Below, piece after piece: positions 7,854 through 17,170 of a DNA stretch of 64,000 nt. The notes below the pieces were generated by a model, which was not told the origin of the DNA, searched no databases, and saw only the letters and a list, made by a program, of their open reading frames with translations. The position numbers were made by a program, and so were the translations under genes. The stretch covers positions 62,001 through 126,000 of the forward strand of contig JAFTSQ010000025.1 in the NCBI GenBank assembly GCA_017467205.1, written 5' to 3'. The stretch is from Clostridia bacterium (GTDB taxonomy: Bacteria; Bacillota_A; Clostridia; Oscillospirales; CAG-272). Numbering within the stretch: position 1 is the first letter of the stretch; the number at the start of each line of letters is the position of its first letter.

Positions 7854-10800
7854 ATGAAAAAGCTTATTTCAACCGTACTGACCGTCTGCCTGACGGTGTC
7901 AATGTTTATTTCTCTTGCCATTTCGGCAGGAGTGAGTGTAACCTCCGCCGCTTATACGAGCGAGCTTTGGGTTATTGACGGCATATCAGCCGCCCTCGTA
8001 AACGGCGAGCGAATTGAGCTCGACGATGGGGTAGCCCCGTATACCTATATGGGCAATTCCTTAACTGCTTATTTGCCTCTTTCCGCGGTGGTGCTCTATA
8101 CAGGAGGCGCGTATACGGTTTCGGAGGAGGTCGTGACTCTTACGCGTGAGGACGGGAATGTGATTGTTATGTCGGCGGATAGCACTGAGTGGACATTTAA
8201 CGGTACGGCGCAGCCGAACGCCCTTATGCTTCCCGTTGTGATTAAGAACGGTGAGGCGTATCTCAGCATCGGAGCTGTGCTCTCGGTGTTCAATCTTAAC
8301 TCTGAGAAGTCGACTCTGCAGCGCTTTATGAATACCGACATCGGTCTTGTAATATTATCCTACGGTTCGCTCTCATCATATTCGCAAAGCTACTCCTCGC
8401 TCAAGTCGCAAACGCAGACTCTGCGTCACCTTCTTTACGAGTTCCCGACGGGCGACGAGATGTACGCCGACATAGAGGCGCACGCGGGAGTTGATACCTA
8501 CCCGAAGATGCACGCAACGCAGGATACCTTCGACAGTCTTAGGGCGGTGTATCAGGCCGAGAACGCGGCGGCATCGTCGGATGCGAACCTCTACGTCCGC
8601 ATCAACCGCTATTTTGCAATGGCGGAAAAGTATTTCATCAAGTATTTTGAATACGACTCGGAAAGCGGAGTTACCGATTGGCGAGAGGGAGCTTACGAGT
8701 CAACAAAACACCCCTACTACATATACGACGAAAACGGCAACCGCCTCATAGGAAAGTCGACCTATACCTATACCGACTCCGAAACCGGAGAGGAGATAAC
8801 CCTAACCTGCGACGGTAACGGAAAGGGCACGGGATACGACGAGGGCGGAAGGCTCAACGACAGCGTAAATCTTGCGGCGGTTCTGCCGTACTACGCAATG
8901 GCTTGGCAGCTGACGGGCGAGGAGAGGTTTGTCGACGCCTTTTATATGATAGGTACCCGTCTTGGCACCTGGCAGCACTGGGGAGAGGGGCACTTCCTCA
9001 ACTGTGCCGACACGTCGACAAGTTACGCAAGGGGACTTGACTGGATATGGCACGCCTTTGACTCCGAGCCCGAAAAGCGCGATGAGCTTGCGAAGATACT
9101 CTACGACTTGGGTCTTTCGAAGGGCGCACTTTCGATACAGTTCAATTACCAAGGCAAGCCCGCTTGGAACAGCGCAACCTGCACCTTTGGTGACACTACC
9201 TTTACCTCTCCGTCATCGGGCGCGGGAACTTGGGGTATCGTCAATTGCAATAACAACTGGCAGACCGTTTGCGGAACGGGTATGATATCCGCCGCTCTCG
9301 TTCTTATGTCTTACGACGAATACGCGGACACCTGCAAGTCGGTAATGTCCGAGTGCCTTGCAAACACCTACAAGTGCCTGCACCAGTACGCGCCCGACGG
9401 CTCGTTCATAGAGTCACCGGGATATTGGGGCTACGCGACGAGAACGCTCTTTAACACCCTCGGCATTCTTAACAGCGCGGCGGGAACCGATTACGGATAT
9501 CTTGACGCGGTTGGACTTCACGGAAGCTTTTATTTCGCGACCTACATCTGCGACTCAACTTACAGAGCTTGGGATTATCACGACGGACCGTGGTCGTCAA
9601 TCAGAACGGGAAGCGGCTTTATCAGCATTGCGGCAGTCCTTTACAACGACGCGAATATTGCGAATTTCAGAGAAATAATGTACGAAAACTGCTCCTTTGA
9701 TACGACTGAGTTCGACCTGCTTTATTACAGTGCTGAGCTTGCAAAGGATGCAGACGAGGAGCTTTCGCTCGACTACTACGGCAAAGCAATAGAAACTGTA
9801 ACGATGCGTTCGGGCTGGGAGATAGGCTCAACCTTCACAGGACTTCATACGGGAGCTAACAATGTATCTCACGGAGATATAGATTCTGGAAGCTTCTATC
9901 TTGATATGGGCGGCATCCTCTGGATAGGCGACGAGGGCTCGGAAAACTACAACGTCGGAAGCTATTTCAGCAATAGCAAAAGATACTATTACTATAAGAA
10001 GAGCGCCGAAGCGCACAACACGATAGTTATGCGCGACAGTCCGAATTACAAAACCGATTTCAAATACGGCGGTCAGGTGTTCAACAGTCAGTCGCAGACC
10101 TACGCTACTATTACGACCTTTAAGTCGTACGGTGACGACGGAGCGGTGGCTATTGCAAATATGAAGCCGCAGTACGGCTCAAACTGCACGAGCGGCAGGC
10201 GCGGAATTATGATGACTAATTCGAGAAGCACCGTCGTTTTGCAGGACCAGATAAGCTTTGACTCCGAGGTGTCGCTTTCCTGGATAGTTAACTGCCAGCG
10301 CCGCCCCGATATATCCAAGGACGGTAAAACGGCGAGCGCCACGCTTTATCAGGGCGGCACGAAATACGAGCTTCGAATGACGCTTCTTTCGGATAACGAG
10401 GAGCTCGTGTTCGAAAAAACCGGTAATACTACCGTTCTTCCCACCACAGTAACCAAGGAAAACAGCGGCAACGAAAAGGCGAGCTCGCCCGATAACCGCC
10501 TTATCATCAACGCAGATAACGTCACCGAGTTCAACGTGGCGGTCGTCTTTGAGCTTATAAAGCACGAGGACGAGGTTGTCGGATATGAGTTCGTTGATAT
10601 GTCCGAGTGGGTGCCCACGTCTGACGAGTGGGTCAAGGATGCAAACTCGGATATAGATTACGACGAGGATAAGGGCAACTTCGACTCCACCGAGTTCAAA
10701 TACACCGTAGCCGACCTCGTCGGAGCAATGAGCAAAATAGAAAAGGCAGAGAATACCCCCGAGCGTATGCAGGCAATATATAACGCCTACCTGCGCACCA

Positions 10801-10952
10801 CCTCAATAGACAAAACCAATGCAACCGTTACAGCCAAGATAGCAGAGCTTCAGCCCTATCTTGCCGAGTATAACGAGTACGTTAAGAGAATAAATACCTC
10901 CTACGGCAAAAACGTCGTCGGCGTTGTTGTCGGAGGCAAGGGTGATGAATGA
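7854..10952 (+). CDS. secreted heparinase II/III-family polysaccharide lyase-like protein, copy 1
   Basis: The 1032-residue protein has a signal peptide (MKKLISTVLTVCLTVSMF, likely cleavage near residue 33 after SAA). Residues ~38-150 resemble a copper-amine-oxidase N-terminal-type fold (PLSAVVLYTGGAYTV, then VIKNGEAYLSIGAVL). A large helical, toroid-like part (~190-640) holds WGEGHFLNCAD, RGLDWIWHAFD, CNNNWQTVCGTG and AWDYHDGPWSSIRTGSGF. The C-terminal part has NNVSHGDIDSGSFYLDMGG, DEGSENYNVGSYF and AEAHNTIVM, which are heparinase II/III-like beta-sandwich hallmarks including the metal-binding His/Asp. The family cleaves uronate-containing polysaccharides by beta-elimination. The substrate (glycosaminoglycan, alginate or other) cannot be read here; the GH88/Kdu operon 13 kb away suggests uronyl products are used. 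An acidic helical tail follows residue ~950. Confidence 0.75.
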   Translation: MKKLISTVLTVCLTVSMFISLAISAGVSVTSAAYTSELWVIDGISAALVNGERIELDDGVAPYTYMGNSLTAYLPLSAVVLYTGGAYTVSEEVVTLTREDGNVIVMSADSTEWTFNGTAQPNALMLPVVIKNGEAYLSIGAVLSVFNLNSEKSTLQRFMNTDIGLVILSYGSLSSYSQSYSSLKSQTQTLRHLLYEFPTGDEMYADIEAHAGVDTYPKMHATQDTFDSLRAVYQAENAAASSDANLYVRINRYFAMAEKYFIKYFEYDSESGVTDWREGAYESTKHPYYIYDENGNRLIGKSTYTYTDSETGEEITLTCDGNGKGTGYDEGGRLNDSVNLAAVLPYYAMAWQLTGEERFVDAFYMIGTRLGTWQHWGEGHFLNCADTSTSYARGLDWIWHAFDSEPEKRDELAKILYDLGLSKGALSIQFNYQGKPAWNSATCTFGDTTFTSPSSGAGTWGIVNCNNNWQTVCGTGMISAALVLMSYDEYADTCKSVMSECLANTYKCLHQYAPDGSFIESPGYWGYATRTLFNTLGILNSAAGTDYGYLDAVGLHGSFYFATYICDSTYRAWDYHDGPWSSIRTGSGFISIAAVLYNDANIANFREIMYENCSFDTTEFDLLYYSAELAKDADEELSLDYYGKAIETVTMRSGWEIGSTFTGLHTGANNVSHGDIDSGSFYLDMGGILWIGDEGSENYNVGSYFSNSKRYYYYKKSAEAHNTIVMRDSPNYKTDFKYGGQVFNSQSQTYATITTFKSYGDDGAVAIANMKPQYGSNCTSGRRGIMMTNSRSTVVLQDQISFDSEVSLSWIVNCQRRPDISKDGKTASATLYQGGTKYELRMTLLSDNEELVFEKTGNTTVLPTTVTKENSGNEKASSPDNRLIINADNVTEFNVAVVFELIKHEDEVVGYEFVDMSEWVPTSDEWVKDANSDIDYDEDKGNFDSTEFKYTVADLVGAMSKIEKAENTPERMQAIYNAYLRTTSIDKTNATVTAKIAELQPYLAEYNEYVKRINTSYGKNVVGVVVGGKGDE

Positions 10953-10965
10953 AAGGAATGGAAGA

Positions 10966-13900
10966 ATGAAAAAATTTGTATCGGCATTGCTCGCTGTATG
11001 CCTTTCGGTTTCCGTCTTCTTCTCGCTTGCAATAGCGGGTGGCGCAAACCTCGCATCAGCAGACTACACGAGCGAGCTCTGGCTTATTGACGGCGTTCCC
11101 GTCGCTCTCGTAAACGGCGAGCGAGTAGAGCTTGCCGAGGGCTCAGCCCCCTATACCTATATGGGCAACAGCCTGACCGCATATCTGCCGCTTTCGGCTC
11201 TCGTTCTTTACACGGGTGCGACCTATAAGGTGTCCGACAGCACCGTAACCGTCAGCCGCGACGACGGTCACGTCGTTGTTGCAACCGATGGTAGCACCGC
11301 CTGGAGCTTTGATGGGAAGGCGAGCGCTTCGGAGTTCGCTCTCCCCGTCGTTTTTGACGGCGGTGAGGTCTACCTCAGCATAGCAACGGCGCTTGCAATC
11401 TTCAACGAGGGCTCAACCAAAACGCTCACGCGCTTTATGAATAAGAATATCGGACTCGTAGTTCTCTCCTACGGCTCTATTCCTTACACCGAGAGCTTCT
11501 CATCCCTCGATGTTCAAATTGAGAATTTGAGGCATCTTTTGTACGAATATCCGACGGGGGATGAAATTTACGCCGATATCGAGGCGCATTCGGGAGTTGG
11601 CACGCATCCCAACCTCTTTGTCAATCAGGAAAGATTCAATTACCTCTCCTCGCTTTACAAGAACGGGGTAGAGGAGGGCGGAGATTCAACGCTCTATGCT
11701 TGGATTAATTCCTACACCACGAACGTGGAGAAGACCTTCAGAAACTATTTCTTTGTTGATGAGGACGGAGTCGTTCAGTGGGCGGAGGGTAAAGAGGAGG
11801 GCCTTCGCCATCCCTTCTACATCTACGACGAAAACGGCAATCGCCTCGTAGGTGTGTCGACCTATACCTATACCGACTCGGAATCAGGTGAGGAAATAAC
11901 ACTTACCCCCGGTGGCTCGAATAAGGGCGACGGATACGACGCAGGCGGCAGACTTGAAGCAGGACTCCCCATAGCTTACGCAATGCGCGACCTTGCGTTC
12001 GGCTGGCAGATAACCGGAGAGCAGAAGTACGCCGATGCAGTCTACCTTGTAGGAAAGCAGCTCGGAACCTGGCAGCACTGGGGCGAGGGTCACTTCCTCA
12101 ACTGCGCGGATATGTCGGTAAACTTTGCTATGGGTCTTGACTGGGTGTGGCACGCATTCGATAACGACACGGCAAAGCGCGACGAGCTTTGCACCTACCT
12201 CTACGAGCTCGGCGTAATGAAGGGCTACTATTCGCTCGATTATCAGAATAAGAGCATTTCACGCGACAAGACCAACTACACAATAGAGGGAACGACACTC
12301 CATTACTCCGCGCTTACCACGGGTTCTTGGAAGATAGCAAACAGAACGAACAACTGGCAAACGGTCTGCGGCAGCGGTATGATTTCCGCCTCCCTCGTTC
12401 TTCTCGGAACGAGCGCCGAGCGCGACGAGATATGCAAGTCCGTAATGTCCGACTGCCTTGCAAATACCTATAAATGCGTCCTCCAGTACGCACCCGACGG
12501 CTCGTTCATAGAGTCACCGGGCTATTGGACCTACGCAACCGAAACCTTCCTCCGCACCGTATCGGTCTTTGAGATGGCGGCGGGAACCGACTACGGATAT
12601 CTTGATACCGTAGGACTTCAGGATAGCTTCTACTTTGCAAACTACATCTGCAACTACGAGTTCAGAGCCTGGGATTATCACGACGGCTCGTGGTCGGCGA
12701 TAAGAACGGGAAGCGGATTTATGTATATGGCGTCAAAGCTCTTTGACGACCCGAACATTGCCCGCTTCAGAGATAATATGTTCAAGAGCTTCAACTGCCA
12801 CGTAACTCTCTTCGACGTGCTCTATTACGACCCCGCACTCGCCGAGGGCGCTGACGAGGATCTTTCGCTCGACTATTACGGCAAGGCGATAGAAACCGTA
12901 ACTATGCGCGACGGCTGGGAGGCGGGAGCGACCTTCACGGGTCTTCACGTCGGTGCTAACAACGTGTCGCACGGAGATATCGATTCCGGAAACTTCTATC
13001 TCCATATGGGCGGCATCCTCTGGGTTGGCGACGAGGGCTCGGAAAACTACAACGTCGGAAGCTATTTCAGCAACAGCAAGAGATACTACTACTACAAAAA
13101 GAGCGCCGAAGCGCACAACACGGTAGTTATGCGCGAAAGCCCGAACTATTCGACCGATTTCAAATACGGCGGTCAGGTCTTCAACAGCCAGTCCCAAACT
13201 CACGCAACCTTCACCACCTTCAAGTCGTACGACGAGCTCGGTGCGGTGGCAATTGCTAATATGAAGCCGCAGTACGGCTCGAACTGCACGAGCGGTCAGC
13301 GCGGAATTATGATGACCAACTCGAGGGGCACCGTTGTTTTGCAGGACCAGATAAGCTTTGATTCCGAGGTTTCACTCACATGGGTTATGAACGTTACTAA
13401 TTTTGCGGACATCAGCCCGAACGGAAAGACCGCTTATGCGAGCATCTACTCGGACGGCGAGCTGAAAAAGCTTCGTATGACTCTTATTTCGGATAACGAG
13501 AGCCTTCGCTTTGAGCGGAGCGGACTTACCACTCTTCTTCCCAACACGATTACCAAGGAAAACAGCGGCAACGAAAAGGCGAGCTCGCCCGACAACCGCC
13601 TTATCATCAACGCCGATAACGTCACCGAATTCAACGTGGCGGTCGTCTTTGAGCTTATAAAGCACGAGGACGAGGTCGTCGGCTACGAGTACGTTGATAT
13701 GTCCGAGTGGGAGCCCGTGTCGGACGAATGGGTCAAGGATGCCAATGCAGACATTGACTACGAGGGCAAAAACAACTTCGATAAAACCGAGTATACCTAC
13801 ACGGTAGCCGACCTTGTCGGAGCTATGAGTAAGATAGAGAGGGCAAAGACCACTCCCGAGCGTATGCAGGCAATATTTAATGCATACCTGCGCACCACCT

Positions 13901-14052
13901 CGATAGACAAAACCAACGCAACCGTTATAGCCAAGATAGCCGAGCTTCAGCCCTATCTTGCCGAGTATAACGAGTACGTGCGCTCACTCAACTCGACCTA
14001 CACGGAGGATGTGGCGGAGTGTGTAATGGGCAAGTCCGCGTCCGATGAATAA
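10966..14052 (+). CDS. secreted heparinase II/III-family polysaccharide lyase-like protein, copy 2
   Basis: This tandem paralogue of 1028 residues has the same architecture: signal peptide (MKKFVSALLAVCLSVSVFF), N-terminal all-beta domain, helical toroid-like region and C-terminal sandwich with NNVSHGDIDSGNFYLHMGG and SAEAHNTVVM. The N-terminal and central parts differ clearly from copy 1, while the C-terminal third is nearly identical, even at DNA level. The ATG at 10966 is preceded by AAAGGA; the gap from copy 1 is 13 bp, so they share a transcript. Two diverged catalytic regions on a common chassis suggest different substrates or endo/exo modes, which is inference. No terminator is obvious downstream. 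Confidence 0.75.
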   Translation: MKKFVSALLAVCLSVSVFFSLAIAGGANLASADYTSELWLIDGVPVALVNGERVELAEGSAPYTYMGNSLTAYLPLSALVLYTGATYKVSDSTVTVSRDDGHVVVATDGSTAWSFDGKASASEFALPVVFDGGEVYLSIATALAIFNEGSTKTLTRFMNKNIGLVVLSYGSIPYTESFSSLDVQIENLRHLLYEYPTGDEIYADIEAHSGVGTHPNLFVNQERFNYLSSLYKNGVEEGGDSTLYAWINSYTTNVEKTFRNYFFVDEDGVVQWAEGKEEGLRHPFYIYDENGNRLVGVSTYTYTDSESGEEITLTPGGSNKGDGYDAGGRLEAGLPIAYAMRDLAFGWQITGEQKYADAVYLVGKQLGTWQHWGEGHFLNCADMSVNFAMGLDWVWHAFDNDTAKRDELCTYLYELGVMKGYYSLDYQNKSISRDKTNYTIEGTTLHYSALTTGSWKIANRTNNWQTVCGSGMISASLVLLGTSAERDEICKSVMSDCLANTYKCVLQYAPDGSFIESPGYWTYATETFLRTVSVFEMAAGTDYGYLDTVGLQDSFYFANYICNYEFRAWDYHDGSWSAIRTGSGFMYMASKLFDDPNIARFRDNMFKSFNCHVTLFDVLYYDPALAEGADEDLSLDYYGKAIETVTMRDGWEAGATFTGLHVGANNVSHGDIDSGNFYLHMGGILWVGDEGSENYNVGSYFSNSKRYYYYKKSAEAHNTVVMRESPNYSTDFKYGGQVFNSQSQTHATFTTFKSYDELGAVAIANMKPQYGSNCTSGQRGIMMTNSRGTVVLQDQISFDSEVSLTWVMNVTNFADISPNGKTAYASIYSDGELKKLRMTLISDNESLRFERSGLTTLLPNTITKENSGNEKASSPDNRLIINADNVTEFNVAVVFELIKHEDEVVGYEYVDMSEWEPVSDEWVKDANADIDYEGKNNFDKTEYTYTVADLVGAMSKIERAKTTPERMQAIFNAYLRTTSIDKTNATVIAKIAELQPYLAEYNEYVRSLNSTYTEDVAECVMGKSASDE

Positions 14053-14169
14053 TAGGATGGTGTATTTGGGCGCAACCGAAAATGACAGAATGATAAGGAA
14101 GAGGCTTAAAAACGGTAGATGAGATAAGAATATACCTTACGATTAAGGTTGAAATTCTACGAATTTCTC

Positions 14170-14266
14170 CGTTTGATTAAAAGTCATTTTCTATTCGCGT
14201 TTTCCAACCTCGACGTACATAAGTACGCCTCACGGTCGGAAGAACCCGAATTTTCGCTCCAAATCC
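14170..14266 (-). repeat. dispersed nested-hairpin repeat, copy A
   Basis: Outer arms TTCCAACC (14202-14209) and GGTCGGAA (14234-14241) enclose an inner hairpin CGTAC-ataa-GTACG. On the minus strand it begins GGATTTGGAGCG, matching copies at 31277 and 36825. The lyase-thiI gap (about 300 bp) is mostly this element plus a second conserved segment at 14289-14320. Confidence 0.7.
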
Positions 14267-14288
14267 CCCTATCCTGTAAAGCTATTGA

Positions 14289-14320
14289 AAGTAGCTTAAT
14301 TTTTGAACTTGAGTTCCGCC
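14289..14320. repeat. short dispersed segment shared with the pgk-tpiA gap
   Basis: GTAGCTTAA...TTTGAACTTGAG matches the hairpin at 50457-50488 in about 24 of 30 positions. Here the right arm has decayed and no longer pairs fully. Confidence 0.4.
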
Positions 14321-14350
14321 GAAAATTAACTAACTACACGGAGATAAAAA

Positions 14351-15544
14351 ATGAAATTTAACGAGGTAATACTTTGCAAATACGGCGAGATAGTCCTGAA
14401 GGGAAATAATCGCGCGACCTTTGAGTCCACTCTTGCAAAGGAGCTTCGCCGTCGCGCGTCGCCGTACGGTATGTTCAAAATCTATTTCAAGCAGAGCACC
14501 CTCTACGTCGAGCCCCGTGACGAGTTTGCCGATATGGACGGTATGTACGAGGCGGCGAAAAAGGTCTTTGGAATAATAGCCGTCAACCGCGCCGTCGTTT
14601 GCGAAAAGAATATGGAGAGTATAGTAGCAACCGCTCGCGCCTACCTTCCAGAGAAGCTTCGCGGCAAGCGCACCTTTAAGGTGGACGCCAAGCGCTCGGA
14701 CAAGAAATTCCCCCTGACATCTCCCGAGATTTCGGCTCAGATTGGCGGCGTGATTCTTTCCGAGGTGCGCGGCATTCGCGTCGACGTTCATAACCCCGAG
14801 GTCACCGTGACCGTCGAGGTGCGCGACGAGTTTGCGTACATCAGGGCAGGGCAGGAGGCAGGAGCGGGAGGCCTTCCCATAAGAACTGCGGGACGCGGAC
14901 TTCTTCTTCTCTCGGGCGGTATAGACTCGCCCGTTGCAGGCTGTATGATGGCGAAGCGCGGAATGGAGATAGAGGCGCTTCACTTCGAGTCCTTCCCGTA
15001 TACCTCCGAGCGCGCAAGAGAAAAGGTTATGACGCTTGCAGAGGAAATGTGCGAGTTTTGCTCCCGCATCCACGTTCACGTAATCTCTCTGACTCATATA
15101 CAAGAAGAGCTCCGTGACAGATGCGAGGAGGACTATTTCACCCTGCTCCTTCGCATATTTATGATGCGCCTTGCCGAGAGATGCGCGCGAGAATACAAGT
15201 GCGGCGCGCTCATAACCGGCGAAAGCCTCGGGCAAGTAGCATCGCAAACGCTTGCCGCAATAGGAGTTACCGACTCGGTCGTAAATATCCCCGTTTTCCG
15301 TCCCTGCATAGGTCTTGATAAAAACGAGATAGTAATAGAGGCGCGCAAATACGGCACGTTTGACACATCAATTCTTCCTTACGAGGATTGCTGCACGGTA
15401 TTCACCCCGCGCCACCCGAAAACGCAGCCGAAGCTTGAGGCTGTGATGGCGGAGCTTTTGAAGGTTGATGCCGACGCGCTTATTGAGGAGGCTTGGTCGA
15501 CTATGACTACCGAAACCAAGCTTGTTTTCCCCGAATACAGATAA
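14351..15544 (+). CDS. thiI: tRNA uracil 4-sulfurtransferase ThiI
   Basis: The 397-residue protein has an N-terminal ferredoxin-like/THUMP region (residues ~1-165) and a PP-loop ATPase domain with LLLLSGGIDSPVAGC near residue 185. It carries ITGESLGQVASQT near residue 290 and DCCTVFTPRHP near residue 340. ThiI adenylates U8 of tRNA and inserts sulfur to give 4-thiouridine, and in some bacteria also feeds sulfur to thiamine synthesis. The C-terminal rhodanese domain of E. coli ThiI is absent, as in most Bacillota. GGAG precedes the ATG. No TPP riboswitch was seen upstream. Confidence 0.95.
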   Translation: MKFNEVILCKYGEIVLKGNNRATFESTLAKELRRRASPYGMFKIYFKQSTLYVEPRDEFADMDGMYEAAKKVFGIIAVNRAVVCEKNMESIVATARAYLPEKLRGKRTFKVDAKRSDKKFPLTSPEISAQIGGVILSEVRGIRVDVHNPEVTVTVEVRDEFAYIRAGQEAGAGGLPIRTAGRGLLLLSGGIDSPVAGCMMAKRGMEIEALHFESFPYTSERAREKVMTLAEEMCEFCSRIHVHVISLTHIQEELRDRCEEDYFTLLLRIFMMRLAERCAREYKCGALITGESLGQVASQTLAAIGVTDSVVNIPVFRPCIGLDKNEIVIEARKYGTFDTSILPYEDCCTVFTPRHPKTQPKLEAVMAELLKVDADALIEEAWSTMTTETKLVFPEYR

Positions 15545-15550
15545 ATAGAT

Positions 15551-15596
15551 AAGAGAGCGAATTGATAGAGTATACCTCTATATCGCTCTCTTTTTT
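15551..15596 (+). terminator. intrinsic terminator after thiI
   Basis: AAGAGAGCGA pairs with TCGCTCTCTT, inner ATAGAG with CTCTAT, and a TTTTTT run follows. Confidence 0.88.
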
Positions 15597-15632
15597 ACTT
15601 ATGTAAAAGAATAAAAAGATTTCCAAAACCCC

Positions 15633-15692
15633 TTGCAAATCCGCCTTGGTTGTGCTATGATATAATTCGTTCAAAATACCGGGCGGTATTTT
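15633..15692 (+). promoter_or_regulatory. antiporter promoter with a downstream palindrome
   Basis: TTGCAA (15633-15638) and TATGAT (15656-15661) are spaced 17 bp. A perfect dyad AAAATACCG-gg-CGGTATTTT (15673-15692) lies just after the expected start site, a classic repressor position. The 5' leader is about 80 nt. Confidence 0.6.
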
Positions 15693-15748
15693 CGGAGCCG
15701 TTTTTGACCCCCAGCACCGCCAGTTTAAGAAAAAACGGAGACGATATT

Positions 15749-17047
15749 ATGCAAATTTTACTAAGCTTATCGGTAGCCCTTCTTGCCGGACTTATGCTCT
15801 CAAGAGTGGCAAAAATTCTCAAGCTCCCTGCGGTAACCGCATATCTTATTGCGGGAATCCTCGTCGGCCCTTACGTGCTTGGCGCGTTTGGCGTTGAGGG
15901 GCTTGGCTTCGTCAGTATGGCTGACGTTAAATCATACTCGCTCCTCTCGGATATTGCCCTCGGCTTTATCGCCTTTTCAATAGGCAACGAGTTTCGCCTC
16001 ACCTCGCTTCGCAAGATAGGCAAGCAGGCGACGGTGATAGGTATCTTCCAGGCGGTGATTACAACCCTTCTCGTCGACGGCGTCCTCATAGGGCTTCATT
16101 TCTTGATGTCCGACAAGCTCTCACTCCCCGCGGCGATAGTGCTCGGCTCGGTAGCCGCCGCAACCGCTCCTGCCGCGACGCTTATGGTCGTCAAGCAGTA
16201 CAAGGCAAAGGGCCCGCTCACCGATATCCTTCTTCCGATAGTTGCCCTTGACGACGCAGTAGGCCTCGTCCTCTTTGCTATCTCCTTCGGAATAGCCGGC
16301 GCGATAGAGGCGGGGGCTGTCAGCATAATCTCGATTATCGTCGAGCCGCTTTTGGAGGTAGTTCTCTCGTTAGTGCTCGGCGCGGTTATGGGCTTTATCT
16401 TCACCTTCTGCGAGCGCTTCTTCCATTCGCGCTCAAAGCGTCTTGCTATGTCGGTCACCTTCGTGCTTTTGACGGTTGGACTCTCAAAGATGTCCTTCGA
16501 TATCGGAGAGGTGCATATCGGATTCTCCTCTCTTCTCGTTTGTATGATGCTCGGAACGGTCTTCTGCAACACCTGCGATTTCTCCGAGGATATTATGGAT
16601 CGAATAGACCGCTGGACAGCACCCCTCTTTATCCTCTTCTTCGTTTTAAGCGGAGCAGAGCTTGAGCTCTCGGTATTCACCGACGTTGCAATAGTTATAG
16701 TAGGACTCGTTTATATAGTAGCACGCTCGGCGGGCAAATACCTTGGCGCGTACGCAAGTGCTAAAGCCACCGGCTGTGATAAAAACATCGTCAATTACCT
16801 CGGTATAACCCTCCTTCCCCAAGCGGGAGTAGCGCTCGGAATGGCTATCAAGGCGCAGGAGCTCGGCCCGACCGGTGCGGTAGTTGCCAATATAACTCTT
16901 TTCGCCGTTCTCGTCTATGAAATAATCGGCCCCGTCCTTACCAAGCTTGCCCTTCTTGCCGCAGGCGAAATAGAGCCGGAGGGCGCTGTCAGCGCGAGAA
17001 CCGAGGAGGCAAAAAACAAAAAGCACAAGAAGGAAAGGCATAGCTGA
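15749..17047 (+). CDS. cation:proton antiporter, CPA2 (KefB/Na+-H+ exchanger) family
   Basis: The 432-residue integral membrane protein has about 12-13 hydrophobic segments and the family motifs LKLPAVTAYLIAGILVGP near the N terminus and LPIVALDDAVGLVLF near residue 165, whose aspartates are the ion-coupling pair. PQAGVALGMAI near residue 350 is also typical. It lacks a C-terminal TrkA-N nucleotide-binding domain; instead it ends in a charged tail, EEAKNKKHKKERHS. The ATG at 15749 is preceded by AACGGAGACG; the in-frame ATG at 15650 falls upstream of the -10 box. Ion specificity (Na+ or K+) cannot be told. It appears to be a single-gene unit. Confidence 0.85.
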   Translation: MQILLSLSVALLAGLMLSRVAKILKLPAVTAYLIAGILVGPYVLGAFGVEGLGFVSMADVKSYSLLSDIALGFIAFSIGNEFRLTSLRKIGKQATVIGIFQAVITTLLVDGVLIGLHFLMSDKLSLPAAIVLGSVAAATAPAATLMVVKQYKAKGPLTDILLPIVALDDAVGLVLFAISFGIAGAIEAGAVSIISIIVEPLLEVVLSLVLGAVMGFIFTFCERFFHSRSKRLAMSVTFVLLTVGLSKMSFDIGEVHIGFSSLLVCMMLGTVFCNTCDFSEDIMDRIDRWTAPLFILFFVLSGAELELSVFTDVAIVIVGLVYIVARSAGKYLGAYASAKATGCDKNIVNYLGITLLPQAGVALGMAIKAQELGPTGAVVANITLFAVLVYEIIGPVLTKLALLAAGEIEPEGAVSARTEEAKNKKHKKERHS

Positions 17048-17134
17048 GTCTGCTATAAGCCCCACCCCGTGTAACGTTTTTTATAGATAAACGCAGCTTA
17101 AATCGGATTCGCTCTTGCTTATGGCAAAAAAATC

Positions 17135-17164
17135 TTGACAAAGCGTTATAATATATGGTAGAAT
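17135..17164 (+). promoter_or_regulatory. sigma-A promoter of the T-box/valS unit
   Basis: TTGACA (17135-17140), 18 bp, extended -10 TGGTAGAAT (TAGAAT at 17159-17164). The ATGGTAGAATATC stretch also occurs at the msmX-type promoter. Confidence 0.75.
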
Positions 17165-17170
17165 ATCCTT

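Noticed and set aside
14053..14350. TPP riboswitch upstream of thiI
   Set aside because: No THI-box CTGAGA/ACCTGA signature; the gap is repeat-derived.
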